Below the pieces are notes generated by a model, which saw only the letters and a program-made list of their open reading frames with translations, was not told the DNA's origin and ran no database searches. Shown here piece by piece: positions 9,982 to 19,131 of a stretch of DNA of 64,000 bases. Location: contig NZ_CP072943.1 of NCBI RefSeq assembly GCF_018069705.1, positions 2,481,453 to 2,545,452 on the forward strand. Reading direction: 5' to 3'. This stretch comes from Aminithiophilus ramosus. GTDB taxonomy: Bacteria; Synergistota; Synergistia; Synergistales; Aminithiophilaceae. Made by a program: the position numbers and the translations under genes. The stretch's first letter is position 1; every line of letters starts with the position of its first letter.

Positions 9982-10503
9982 GTGGCCATCTTCTGTTCTG
10001 TCGATAGTTTGTGTTTCGAGTTTCCCGATAACTGGATCGTAGCCAAATTCGATGAATGGGTATTTTACAGAAGGCATTTCAGCAAGATGGGGGATCATAT
10101 CGCAGCCGTGGATATCGTCGCCATGGACCCAGAACGGACGCTCTACCTGATCGAGGCCAAGGATTATCGCCGTCACAAAAGGGAAGACCCAAAACCCATT
10201 CAGGACATACTGGTATCCAAAATGACAGGAACCTTGTCGGCCTTGCTCCCGGCCAGTCTGAATGCGACCAATTCAGAGGAGCGAGACAAGGCCAAGGAAT
10301 TCGTTTTACCCAAGAAAATACGGGTTGTTTTCCATCTGGAACAACCGGAGAAGAGAAGCCGGCTTTTCCCTTGGAGCTATGACAAGGCCAATTTGGTCGA
10401 CATATTGAAAAAACGGGTGAAACCCATCGACGCTCATCCTTGGGTCCGGGACGGAGCGGACATGGCCTCCCGTCACGACCTCTGGAGCGTCCGGGACGCC
10501 TAG
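9982..10503 (+). CDS. Small PD-(D/E)XK-like nuclease-domain protein paired with the ATPase
   Basis: 173 residues from the GTG at 9982 (GGGAG seven bases upstream); a TTG at 9976 overlapping the upstream stop is the alternative. The core shows AAVDIVAMDPERTLYLIEAKDY, with Asp44, Glu58 and Lys60 spaced as in the D-x(n)-E-x-K active site of restriction-like endonucleases. Charged helices follow (KAKEFVLPKKIRVVFHLEQ). Composition is much lower in GC than the genome average. Translational coupling to the ATPase gene implies a two-component complex in which the ATPase senses or remodels DNA and this protein cuts it. I do not recognise a named family, and catalytic activity is inferred from the motif only. 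Confidence 0.65.
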   Translation: MAIFCSVDSLCFEFPDNWIVAKFDEWVFYRRHFSKMGDHIAAVDIVAMDPERTLYLIEAKDYRRHKREDPKPIQDILVSKMTGTLSALLPASLNATNSEERDKAKEFVLPKKIRVVFHLEQPEKRSRLFPWSYDKANLVDILKKRVKPIDAHPWVRDGADMASRHDLWSVRDA

Positions 10504-10604
10504 GCAAACCAGCCTCTGCAGGAGCACGGATTCCCGAAGGGTGCCCGAGCCGGATCGGCGGGGCCATCCTTTCGGAGAGGGAAACAATCGAAGGAGTGGT
10601 GGAG

Positions 10605-11927
10605 ATGGTGAGGGCGTTCAGGTTCCGGTTCCGCTTCGATCGGCTTGTGATCGGTCTTTTCGTGCTTCTGGGCCTTTCCGGCGCGGCTTTCGCCGGGAGC
10701 TATCTGGTTTACCCGGGGGAGGGTCTCACGACGGCCTCTCTTTCCGAGGCGGCCGCCGAGGGCGGCGCCCTGGAGGGCAGGGTGACTCGCGAGATGCCCC
10801 TTTCGGGCGCCCTCGTGGCGGAGCTTTCAGAGGAGGAGGCCGCCGGTCTTTCCCCCCGCTTTTCCCTCGTCCCGGCCGATCTGCCCCTCTACCCGGCCGC
10901 CGATCCCCTCGTCGACGCGGACGGCCACGGCACGGCCGTGACGGGCATCGTCGTCGGCGACAGGACCGGAGTCTGTCCCTACGTGGAGGTCGTTCCCGTC
11001 AAGGTGGCCGATGACGACGGCGGCACCAGCACCCTCTGGATTCAGGACGCCCTGGAGCATGTCATTTCCCTGGCGAAGGGCGACCTGAAGGGGAAGAAGA
11101 TCATCGTCAATTTCAGCTACAGCACGACGGGGAACCTGACGGCTCCCGACAGTCAGTACGCGACCTTTTTCGCCAACCTCTACAAGTCGCTGGCTTCCTA
11201 CAACATCTTCTTCGTCTCCGCCGCCGGCAACAGCGGGCTGAATCTCAGCGCGGGCTATTACGCCTACCCCGCCTCCGTCTCGGCCTCCAACGAGGTGACG
11301 GCTTCGGCCTACAGGCAGAGCGGGAGCTCCGTCGCCCTCGACAAGACGATGAATTACGGCTACGATGTCGTCGAGACGGCCGCTCCGGGGACGGCCGTGG
11401 TGACGACGAACACGCTGGGCGGATATACCTACATGGACGGGACCTCTTTCGCGGCTCCCTACGTGACGGGCATCGCCGCCTATCTCTGGGCCAACCAGCC
11501 GGGCCTGACGCCGACGGGCGTCAAGGAGGCCCTTCTCGCCATGTCGACGGGACGTCCCGCCATGGACGTCATCGCCGGAGGCCCCCTTTCTCCCGAGCTG
11601 CTCATGGATCCTCTGCCTTCGGGAGCCACGTCGATTCCCGCGGCCTACACGCCGCACGCCAGCGCCTGGCAGCTGGACAACGTGGCCGTCCTGCGCGACT
11701 ACCCCGACGCCTTCGACTTCAGCGACGTCGTCGTCGTCGTCTGGGATACGGGCGTGGCCGCCGATCATCCCGATCTGACGGCACATCTGAGGACGGCCCT
11801 CGCTCACGATGCGACGGCGGCCTCGGCCTCCTCTTCCGACGGAGGGGGCGGCGGCTGCTCCCTGGGCTTCGCCCCGGCCTCGCTGCTGTTGGTGATTCCG
11901 GCCCTTCTGGCGGCAGGGCGGCGGTAG
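10605..11927 (+). CDS. Secreted S8 subtilase with circularly permuted catalytic motifs and Synerg-CTERM tail
   Basis: 440 residues; the ATG at 10605 has AAGGAG eight bases upstream. The signal peptide is at 1-30 (ending GAAFA). The motifs appear as His (DGHGTAVTGI, His108), oxyanion Asn (SAAGNSG, Asn209), Ser (MDGTSFAAPYVTGIAAY, Ser281), and only then Asp (VVVVWDTGVAADHPDL, Asp381). Ordinary subtilases run Asp-His-Ser. The segment before Asp381 (SAWQLDNVAVLRDYPDAF) also resembles the N-terminal start of a subtilase domain, so the whole first lobe has moved to the C-terminus. A Ser/Gly linker then leads to GCSLGFAPA, a hydrophobic helix and GRR, the Synerg-CTERM signal. The protein is likely surface-anchored and, if it folds, proteolytic. 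A truncated second domain is the alternative explanation. Confidence 0.85.
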   Translation: MVRAFRFRFRFDRLVIGLFVLLGLSGAAFAGSYLVYPGEGLTTASLSEAAAEGGALEGRVTREMPLSGALVAELSEEEAAGLSPRFSLVPADLPLYPAADPLVDADGHGTAVTGIVVGDRTGVCPYVEVVPVKVADDDGGTSTLWIQDALEHVISLAKGDLKGKKIIVNFSYSTTGNLTAPDSQYATFFANLYKSLASYNIFFVSAAGNSGLNLSAGYYAYPASVSASNEVTASAYRQSGSSVALDKTMNYGYDVVETAAPGTAVVTTNTLGGYTYMDGTSFAAPYVTGIAAYLWANQPGLTPTGVKEALLAMSTGRPAMDVIAGGPLSPELLMDPLPSGATSIPAAYTPHASAWQLDNVAVLRDYPDAFDFSDVVVVVWDTGVAADHPDLTAHLRTALAHDATAASASSSDGGGGGCSLGFAPASLLLVIPALLAAGRR

Positions 11928-11940
11928 GTAAAGCACCGGG

Positions 11941-11964
11941 AAGGGCCCTTCGGGGCCCTTTTTC
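11941..11964 (+). terminator. Intrinsic terminator after the subtilase
   Basis: AAGGGCCC, a TTCG tetraloop, GGGCCCTT and a T-run lie 13 bp after the stop codon. Confidence 0.92.
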
Positions 11965-12170
11965 GTTTCACCGACGGGCTCGGCAGGGAGGAAGCAGACG
12001 GGGACGTCCGAAGACTCCGGCCGTTCCCGCCTCGGTGGACTTCGCCGTTTTTTCGGCGGCGACGTTCCGTGCCGACCGTAATCCCGGCAAGCTCAAAGCC
12101 GGGGCCGCGAGGCGGGAGGGACGACAGGCCTTTTGCGGGAACAAGCGTAGGGAACCTTTTCGCGAGCGGA

Positions 12171-14024
12171 TCAGGCCTTTGCCGGCCCTCGCCAGAGAAG
12201 ATAGAGGACGATCGTGCCGGCGATCCCGACGGCCTTGACGGAGAGGAAGGGGAAGAAGCAGAGAAGGCCGACGGCGACGAAGGCGCACCGCTGCCAGAGG
12301 ACCAGAGGGCGATGGATGAAGGCCAGCATGGCGTAGCCTAAGGCGAAGACGGCGGCGATTCCGCCCGCCGTGGCGGCCAGGTTCTGGACGAGGGTGCCGT
12401 GCCAGAGGACGCCGATGTCGTAGCAGAAGGCGAAGGGGACGATGAAGGCCAGGACCCCCAGGCGCATGGCGGCGAAGCCCGTCTTGTTGGGGCTGGCGTC
12501 GGCGACGGAGCTCGCCGCATAGGCGGCGAGGGCCACGGGAGGGGTGATGTTGGAGACGATGGCGTAGTAGAAGACGAAGAAGTGGGCCGAGAGGACGGGA
12601 AAGCCCAGTTTGGCCAGGGTGGGCACGCCCAGGGCGGCGGCGAGGATGTAGGCGCTCGTCGTGGGAAGGCCCATGCCCAGGACGAGGGAGACGAGCATGA
12701 TGAGGAGGAGAGCCAGGAAGGGAATGTCCTGGGCCAGGGAGAAGACGAGGCCGACGAATTTGAAGCCGAATCCCGTCAGAGCCACGGAGCCGACGACGAT
12801 GCCCGCCGTGGCGCAGGCGATGCAGACGACGGGGACGTTTCTGGCGCCGATGTAGATGGCGTCCAGAATGGCCTTGGGGCCCATGCGGTGCTCGGGCGAG
12901 AAAAGGGAGACGACCCAGGCCAGGAGGATGCCCAGGACGGCGGCCAGCATGGGCGTGTACCCCGCCAGCAGGAGGTAGACGAGGCCGACGACGGGAATCA
13001 TCATGTAGATCCGGCGGAGGACGTCTCTTTTTTTGGGCAGATCCTCGGGCGAGAGGCCTTTGAGACCGTTTTTGAGGGCCCCCAGGTGGACCATGAGGAG
13101 GACGGCGCCGTAGTAGAGGAAGGCCGGCAGGAGGGCGGCGATCATGATCTCCTTGTACTGGACGCCCAGGAGGGAGGCCATGATGAAGGCCCCGGCGCCC
13201 ATGATGGGAGGCATGATCTGGCCGCCCGAGCTGGCGACGGCCTCGACGGCTCCGGCGAAATAGGCCGGGTAGCCGATGCGTTTCATGAGGGGGATGGTGA
13301 ACGTTCCCGTCCCGTAGACGTTGGCCACGGCCGATCCCGAGATGGAGCCGAAGAGGGCCGAGCTGACGACGGCGATTTTGGCCGGTCCGCCGGCGGCCGT
13401 GCCGGTGAAGGCCTGGGCGAATTCCATGAAGTAGCTGCCGATGCCGCTTTTTTCGAGGAAGCCGCCGAAGATGAGGAAGACCATGACGAAGGTGGCCGAG
13501 ACGCCCAGGGGGATGGAGAAGATGCCCTCGTCGGTGAGGTAGAGCTGCTCCACCACTTCGGGCAGGGTGAAGGAAAGGCCCTGCATGATGCCGGGCATCC
13601 AGTGGCCGACGTACATGTAGGCGGCGAAGAATCCGGCGATGACGGCCAGAGGCCAGCCGACGACGCGCCGCGTCGCCTCGAGAAGGGCGAAGAGGAGGAT
13701 CAGGCCCAGCACGAGCTGGACCGTCGTGACGGGGTCGACCTGGACGACGCGGTAGGCGATCTCCTCGTAGTTGAAGATGCTGTAGACGCCGGGGACGACG
13801 GAAATCGCGGCCAGGACCCAGTCGTACCAGGGAACGCTCTCTTTGGGCGCTTTGGACGAGACGGGATAGAGCAGGTAGGCGAGAGGGAAAACCCAGGTGA
13901 GGTGGATCGTGCGCTGCAGATAGGCTTCGTAGGTGCCGAAGAGGGCCGTGTAGAGGTGGAAGAGTCCCAGGGCCAGAACGTAGAGGTAGATCCCCGTCTG
14001 AACGGGACCTGTGAGTTTTCGCAA
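12171..14024 (-). CDS. TRAP transporter fused permease (DctMQ-type) of the TAXI family
   Basis: 617 residues from a TTG at 14024, which is preceded by GGGGAGGT. An N-terminal group of four helices (the DctQ-like part, to about residue 130) is fused to a large DctM-like permease with helices carrying SSALFGSISGSAVANVYGTG, GGQIMPPIMGAGAF and VLGMGLPTTSAYILAAAL. These motifs are typical of TRAP 4TM/12TM fusion proteins that pair with TAXI binding proteins. The binding-protein gene lies 98 bp upstream on the same strand. Together they form a secondary, ion-driven importer in the inner membrane. Members of this family have been linked to glutamate and C4-dicarboxylates, but substrate cannot be assigned here. 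The strong hairpin between the two genes may lower expression of this membrane part. Confidence 0.9.
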   Translation of the reverse strand: MRKLTGPVQTGIYLYVLALGLFHLYTALFGTYEAYLQRTIHLTWVFPLAYLLYPVSSKAPKESVPWYDWVLAAISVVPGVYSIFNYEEIAYRVVQVDPVTTVQLVLGLILLFALLEATRRVVGWPLAVIAGFFAAYMYVGHWMPGIMQGLSFTLPEVVEQLYLTDEGIFSIPLGVSATFVMVFLIFGGFLEKSGIGSYFMEFAQAFTGTAAGGPAKIAVVSSALFGSISGSAVANVYGTGTFTIPLMKRIGYPAYFAGAVEAVASSGGQIMPPIMGAGAFIMASLLGVQYKEIMIAALLPAFLYYGAVLLMVHLGALKNGLKGLSPEDLPKKRDVLRRIYMMIPVVGLVYLLLAGYTPMLAAVLGILLAWVVSLFSPEHRMGPKAILDAIYIGARNVPVVCIACATAGIVVGSVALTGFGFKFVGLVFSLAQDIPFLALLLIMLVSLVLGMGLPTTSAYILAAALGVPTLAKLGFPVLSAHFFVFYYAIVSNITPPVALAAYAASSVADASPNKTGFAAMRLGVLAFIVPFAFCYDIGVLWHGTLVQNLAATAGGIAAVFALGYAMLAFIHRPLVLWQRCAFVAVGLLCFFPFLSVKAVGIAGTIVLYLLWRGPAKA

Positions 14025-14073
14025 AGAATTGACCTCCCCTGTCTTCTGAAAAGCGCGGTCTCCCCGTCGGGCG

Positions 14074-14103
14074 GAGGGGGGTGCCCCTGCGGGGCACCCC
14101 CCT
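14074..14103 (-). promoter_or_regulatory. Strong intercistronic hairpin in the TAXI-TRAP operon
   Basis: GAGGGGGGTGCCCC, a TGC loop and the complementary GGGGCACCCCCCTC form a near-perfect stem of about 13 bp between the binding-protein stop and the permease start, with no T-run. Such hairpins often stabilise the upstream mRNA, giving excess binding protein, or attenuate the downstream gene. Confidence 0.7.
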
Positions 14104-14122
14104 CGTCGTATGAGGCGCCGTT

Positions 14123-15118
14123 CTATTGGCCGGCGAGTTCCTTCCAGAACCTGACGGCTCCGGGATGGGCGGGAGCGCGGGTGGGGATGGCCTCTTCGGC
14201 GTTCAGCTCCTCGATGTCCTTGACGGCGGAAACGAGAGTCGGCTTGGCCTCCCAGAGGGCCTTGGCGAGGTCGTAGACCAGGTCGTCGGGAAGATCCTTG
14301 CGGATGACGACGCAGGTGTAGTCGCCGACGGTGGGAACGGACTCGGTGACGCTGGAGTAGAAGCCGGGTTCGATGTTGAAGGTGACCGTGCCCAGCGCGT
14401 CGGCCAGGGCGTCGCGGGCGGCCTGATCGACGGGAAGGATGACGATGTCCGTCTGGCTCTCGATGTTCATGACGATGGAGGCGACGCGGCCCACGGTGAA
14501 GGCGAAGCAGTCGATGTGGTTGTCGGCCAGCAGGTTGGCGCCGTCGGAGTAGGAGGAGAACTCGAGGGTGCCGCCCCAGTCCTTGATGTCCTTCCAGGTC
14601 ACGCCGTAGCCCTTTTCGAAGATGGCCCGGACCGTGAATTCCGAGGCCGTGCCCGGCTTGAGGTTGGCCAGGCGGATGGGAAGCTTCTTGGCGACGATGT
14701 CGCCCACGGTGGCGATGCCGTTCTTCGCGGCGTAGTCCTTGCGCATGATGAAGTAGGTGTACTGGCGGTAGAGGTTGGCGAAGACGACGGCGTTTTCGGC
14801 CTTCTCCTTGAAGGGATCCTCGCCTTTTGCGGCCGCCCCGACGAGGGCCGTCACGGAGAAGCCCAGGTCGCCCTTGGCCCTGTCGGCGTTGACGACGTTG
14901 GAGACGCCGCCGCCGGTGCTGCTCGTCGTCTGGAGAACGGTCTTGCTCCAGGCGTCGGCCATGGCGCCGCCGAGGGCGAACCAGTTGCCGCCCGGAGGTC
15001 CGGCCATGAAGCGGAGCTGATCGGGCCAGCCTTCTTTGGCCGCCATGACGGGGCTGAGGGAAAGAAGCGTCAGAACTGCGGCCAGCGTGAGGATCAGGGA
15101 CTTTTTCAAAACGACCAT
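14123..15118 (-). CDS. TAXI family TRAP transporter solute-binding protein
   Basis: 331 residues from the ATG at 15118, which has AGAGGAG close upstream; the longer frame to 15256 has no credible start signal. The signal peptide is VLKKSLILTLAAVLTLLSLSPVMA. The mature protein begins with the TAXI-type segment LRFMAGPPGGNWFALGGAMADAW and continues with TTSSTGGGVSNVVNADRAKGDLGFS and YRQYTYFIMRKD, as in periplasmic receptors of TAXI-TRAP systems. It delivers ligand to the fused permease encoded downstream. Two tandem sigma-70-like promoters lie upstream. The ligand is not predictable from sequence. Confidence 0.92.
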   Translation of the reverse strand: MVVLKKSLILTLAAVLTLLSLSPVMAAKEGWPDQLRFMAGPPGGNWFALGGAMADAWSKTVLQTTSSTGGGVSNVVNADRAKGDLGFSVTALVGAAAKGEDPFKEKAENAVVFANLYRQYTYFIMRKDYAAKNGIATVGDIVAKKLPIRLANLKPGTASEFTVRAIFEKGYGVTWKDIKDWGGTLEFSSYSDGANLLADNHIDCFAFTVGRVASIVMNIESQTDIVILPVDQAARDALADALGTVTFNIEPGFYSSVTESVPTVGDYTCVVIRKDLPDDLVYDLAKALWEAKPTLVSAVKDIEELNAEEAIPTRAPAHPGAVRFWKELAGQ

Positions 15119-15191
15119 CACTCCTCTTGTAGTCTCGCTTTTCAGGCACCGGGCCCGGAAAGTCCCGAATTTAGACAGCCTTTTGCATAAA

Positions 15192-15220
15192 CATATATCC
15201 TTCAGAATAGAAGACGTCAA
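15192..15220 (-). promoter_or_regulatory. Proximal promoter of the TAXI-TRAP operon
   Basis: On the minus strand TTGACG and TATATG are separated by 17 bp, about 74 bp upstream of the binding-protein start. Confidence 0.6.
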
Positions 15221-15274
15221 GAAAGAGGACTTTCCGATGTCAGCGATGCGAATCACTGGCTATTTCTTGAATAA

Positions 15275-15304
15275 ATTATACTTTGTTCAATAGGCACGCG
15301 TCAA
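15275..15304 (-). promoter_or_regulatory. Distal promoter of the TAXI-TRAP operon
   Basis: On the minus strand TTGACG and a perfect TATAAT are separated by 18 bp. It shares the same TTGACG -35 hexamer as the proximal promoter 84 bp downstream. Confidence 0.65.
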
Positions 15305-15872
15305 GAAGCACAAATGGTCCCTCATCCTGGGAGTCTGTCGAATTTCTCCGGGGAAAGGTTGATTTGGCCTGACCCATGAGACAAAGCGCCTGCCTTCGAA
15401 AACAAATTTTTCTCCTATAGGCAACATAAAAGGGCATCGATTGACGCTCGTCAGGCCCAACCCGACAGACGCCTAGGTTCGGCGGGACAAACGCCGTCGG
15501 CCCCGCCGAGCCAGACCTCTCGCGGCACTCCGCCGACGCCGTTTCGGGAGCGAGCCGGACGGCGGCGCGTCCTCGGAATTCGGGCCCCTTCCCGCTTTTC
15601 CGGCACCGGTAGAGGTTTTTTTTCGAGGCCCGTCCCATCCGAAGGTCAGGACCGGCGCAGCCGACCGCCGCGTCGGGAATCCTTCGAAAAACCCCATCGG
15701 AGCGGGTTCAGGGGACGGCTTGCAAAGGCCACGACCGTGTTGCGGCCGATCTGCGGCGTTTCGGCACCCCTTCCACCCGCCGATTCGACGCCGTGCCGTC
15801 GGTGGCGCCCGGCTTCGTCGTCGACTACAATCGTTGCCGAAGCGGGGTGCCCGCCCGAAGGGAGTCGTCGCG
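15305..15872. other. Intergenic region without recognised gene
   Basis: About 570 bp between the TAXI promoters and the chromate-type transporter. Open frames here show no ribosome site or recognisable product. A TACAAT hexamer at 15826-15831 could be the -10 box of the downstream gene but lacks a good -35 partner. Nothing else was identified. Confidence 0.4.
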
Positions 15873-17387
15873 ATGATCGGAACGGTTTTCTGGGCTTTTC
15901 TGCGAACGGGATTGCTGGGGTTCGGCGGCGGCGCGGCCATCGCCCCCGCCATGCACCGCGAGGCCGTGGAGCGCCACGGCTGGGTGAGCGACGAGGCTTT
16001 CGGCGACATTCTGGCCCTGTCCAATACGCTTCCCGGCCCGTCGGCGCCGCAGATGGCGGCCGTCATCGGCTACCAGGCGGCGGGACTGGCCGGGGCGCTG
16101 GCGGCCGTAGCGGCCCTTGTGATTCCCATGGCGGCGGCGGCGGTGATCGTCATCAGCTGGATTTTCGCCGCCGTCGGCGAGAGCGCCTCGCGGCTGCTCC
16201 TGCTCAAAAAGGCGACGGTGGGCATTTTCCCCCTCGTCGCCGCCATGGTGACCCGTCTGGTGAGTTCTTTTTTCAGGAAGGGAGGAAGGGAGCTGGGGAC
16301 GACGCGGATGATCGCCCTGTCGGCCCTGGCCTTTCTGCTCATCGACGACGGCCGTTACGGCCCCGTGACGATGCCTTTTTCCATCAACAACGCCTACGTG
16401 ATTCTCGTCATGATCTATCTGTCCATGACGAACGCCGCCCCCTGGAGGCCGGTGGCGAAGCGGCTGGCCTTTCTTCCGGCGATTCTCTTCCTCGTGATGC
16501 ACGCCGATCCGGCCTCCGAATGGGGACTGTCGGCGCCGTGGCCTTTCAAGGCGGGGGTGGCCCTCCTTCTGCTGGGGCTGGCGGTGGCGGCCCTGGCGGC
16601 CACGCCCTCCTGCGAAGGCCGTGCCGGGACGGGGCTTTCCCTGAAGGCGACGGCCCGGGATCTGGGCCGTCTCTGGGCCGTCGTCCTCCCCGCGGGAGCC
16701 GCGATCGTTCTTCTTTCGCCGCTCCTTCGCCAGGGCCCCTTTCTGGGGCTCATGGGAGGCATGGTCTTCACGGGGCTGATGACCTTCGGCGGCGGACCCG
16801 TTTTCATCCCCCTGGCCATCGATCTTCTGGCCGGTCCCCGCTCCCAGGTCTTTCTCTACAGCCAGGAACGGCTCATGCAGTATTTCGCCATCATCAATTC
16901 CCTCCCCTCCCCCATCGTGACCAAGACGGCGGCCATCTCGGGCTTCGACATGGTCTGCGATCTGGCGGGAAGGGGCATCGCCGACAACGGCGTCCTCGCC
17001 GTGGCGGGGAATCTTTCGCAGGGCACCGTGACCTTCTGGGCCGTCCTGGGAGGAGCGATGATGGTCGTGGCCATGGTCCTTCCGGGAATCACCAATTCGC
17101 TTCTGGCCTACGCTTCCTTCGATCGCCTGAAGAGATCTCCGGCCATGCAGGCCCTGTCGCTTTACATCCTTCCCGTGCTGATCGCCATTTTCCTCTCCGT
17201 GCTGATCAATTTTCTCCGCACCAGCGCCGCCACCATCGGCGCCTTCCCCGGCCGATCCGCCCTCTGGGGACTGGGGCAGACGTCGTTCCTCTTCGGCCTC
17301 TTCTGGTGGCTCCAGGGGTACAAGAAGAAAATCCCCGACGTGGCCGTCATCGCCGCAGCCATGATCTGGGGGCTGACGGTCCTTTAG
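15873..17387 (+). CDS. Chromate-type (CHR) transporter, two fused halves
   Basis: 504 residues; the ATG at 15873 has GAAGGGAG eight bases upstream. Each half opens with a CHR signature: FLRTGLLGFGGGAAIAPAMHREAV with LSNTLPGPSAPQMAAVIGYQAAG in the N-terminal half, and TGLMTFGGGPVFIPLAIDLL with INSLPSPIVTKTAAISGF in the C-terminal half. This is the long, duplicated form of the CHR family, with roughly 10-12 membrane helices. Characterised members export chromate; many relatives in anaerobes have unknown anion substrates, so chromate specificity is uncertain. The first repeat cluster begins about 15 bp after its stop codon. Confidence 0.85.
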   Translation: MIGTVFWAFLRTGLLGFGGGAAIAPAMHREAVERHGWVSDEAFGDILALSNTLPGPSAPQMAAVIGYQAAGLAGALAAVAALVIPMAAAAVIVISWIFAAVGESASRLLLLKKATVGIFPLVAAMVTRLVSSFFRKGGRELGTTRMIALSALAFLLIDDGRYGPVTMPFSINNAYVILVMIYLSMTNAAPWRPVAKRLAFLPAILFLVMHADPASEWGLSAPWPFKAGVALLLLGLAVAALAATPSCEGRAGTGLSLKATARDLGRLWAVVLPAGAAIVLLSPLLRQGPFLGLMGGMVFTGLMTFGGGPVFIPLAIDLLAGPRSQVFLYSQERLMQYFAIINSLPSPIVTKTAAISGFDMVCDLAGRGIADNGVLAVAGNLSQGTVTFWAVLGGAMMVVAMVLPGITNSLLAYASFDRLKRSPAMQALSLYILPVLIAIFLSVLINFLRTSAATIGAFPGRSALWGLGQTSFLFGLFWWLQGYKKKIPDVAVIAAAMIWGLTVL

Positions 17388-17403
17388 GGAGACCTGCCTG
17401 TCA

Positions 17404-18996
17404 CCGTCACCGTCGCGGTCGTTGTCTCTCCTGGGAGCGTGGGCATCCTGCCCGCGCCCGCCCCGAAGGGGCGGTGGGGTTTCCCACGCTTCGCCGTCGC
17501 CATCAAGGTTACGTCGTTCGAGCCGGGAGACCCTGCGGGACGGTGGCCCCGTCCCGCGCGCCGCCAAGATGGCCGCGCTCCCAGCAGGGGCAAAACCTCT
17601 CCGCCGGGAGGTTTTCTCGGGCATTCTATTGTCTCTGTTCGATTCGGAAGGAACGGAAGACTCCACGTCGCGGCTCTTGCTTCTCCTGGGAGCATCATCG
17701 TCTCGGCGCGCTTCGGAAAGAACGGAAAGTCCCGCGTCGCGGCCGTTGCCTCTCCTGGGAGCGTGGGCATCCTGCCCGCGCCCGCCCCGAAGGGGCGGCG
17801 GGGTTCCCACGCTTCGCCGTCGTTACTCAGGTGACGTCGTTCAAGCCGGGAGACCCTGCGGGACGGTGGCCCCGTCCCGCGCGCCGCCAGGATGGCCGCG
17901 CTCCCAGCAGGGGGCAAAACCTCAAGCTCCACGTCGCGGCCCTTGCTTCTCCTGGGAGCGTGGGCATCCTGCCCGCGCCCGCCCCGAAGGGGCGGCGGGT
18001 TCCCCACGCTTCGCCGTCGCCATCAAGGTTACGTCGTTCGAGCCGGGAGACCCTGCGGGACGAGAAATCCGTCCCGCGCGCCGCCAAGATGGCCGCGCTC
18101 CCAGCAGAGGCAAAACCTCAAGCTCCACGTCGCGGCTCTTGCCTCTCCTGGGAGCGTGGGCATCCTGCCCGCGCCCGCCCCGAAGGGACGGCGGGTTCCC
18201 CACGCTTCGCCGTCGCCATCAAGGTGACGTCGTTCAAGTCGGGAGACCCTGCGGGACGAGAAATCCGTCCCGCGCGCCGCCAAGATGGCCGCGCTCCCAG
18301 CAGGGGCAAAACCTCTCCGCGACCGAGTTCGTCTGCTTCCGGGCCAACCCTTCCGTCGCCGAGAGCTCGTTCCCAGCAGGGGCAAAATCCTTTCGCCACA
18401 AGGTTTTCCCGAGCACTCTATCGTCTCGGCCCGATTCGGAAAGAACGGGAAGACTCCACGTCGTGGCTGTTGCCTCTCCTGGGAGCATTATCGTCTCGGC
18501 CGCTTCGGAAGGAACGGAAGACTCCACGTCGCGGCCGTTGCCTTTCCTGGGAGCGTGGGCATCCTGCCCGCGCCCGCCCCGAAGGGGCGGTGGGTTTCCC
18601 ACGCTTCGCCGTCGTTACTCAGGTGACGTCGTTCAAGCCGGGAGACCCTGCGGGACGGTGGCCCCGTCCCGCGCGCCGCCAAGATGGCCGCGCTCCCAGC
18701 AGGGGCAAAACCTCTCCGCGACCGAGTTCGTCTGCTTCCGGGCCAACCCTTCCGTCGCCGAGAGCTCGTTCCCAGCAGGGGCAAAATCCTTTCGCCACAA
18801 GGTTTTCCCGAGCACTCTATCGTCTCGGCACGATTCGGAAAGAACGGGAAGACTCCACGTCGTGGCTGTTGCCTCTCCTGGGAGCATTATCGTCTCGGCC
18901 GCTTCGGAAAGAACGGAAAGCTCCGCGTCGCGGCCGTTGCCTCTCCTGGGAGCGTGGGCATCCTGCCCGCGCCCGCCCCGAAGGGGCGGTGGGGTC
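17404..18996 (+). repeat. REP/BIME-like repeat cluster 1
   Basis: This is a mosaic of six copies of the hairpin GGAGCGTGGGCATCCTGCCC plus the inverted partner hairpin ending CTCCCAG. They are joined by linkers containing the palindromes CCGCCCCGAAGGGGCGG and GCGGGACG...CGTCCCGC. In each typical unit the two hairpins face inward and carry GGAG at their outer feet. Longer spacer modules also recur inside the cluster: the block at about 18230-18560 reappears almost unchanged at 18600-18960. Long open frames through the cluster exist in several frames, but they only reflect GC-rich repeats and should not be annotated as proteins. Confidence 0.9.
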
Positions 18997-19131
18997 CTTA
19001 CGATGTCGCGCGTGAGGCGGAGACGGCCGAGGAACGGAGCGATCCGATCCCGACTTTCGAAATGTGCTAGACTTCAGACAAAGGGGCAGAGACCTCGGCT
19101 CCTCTGCCGACGTGAGGGAGGTGGCCCGTCT

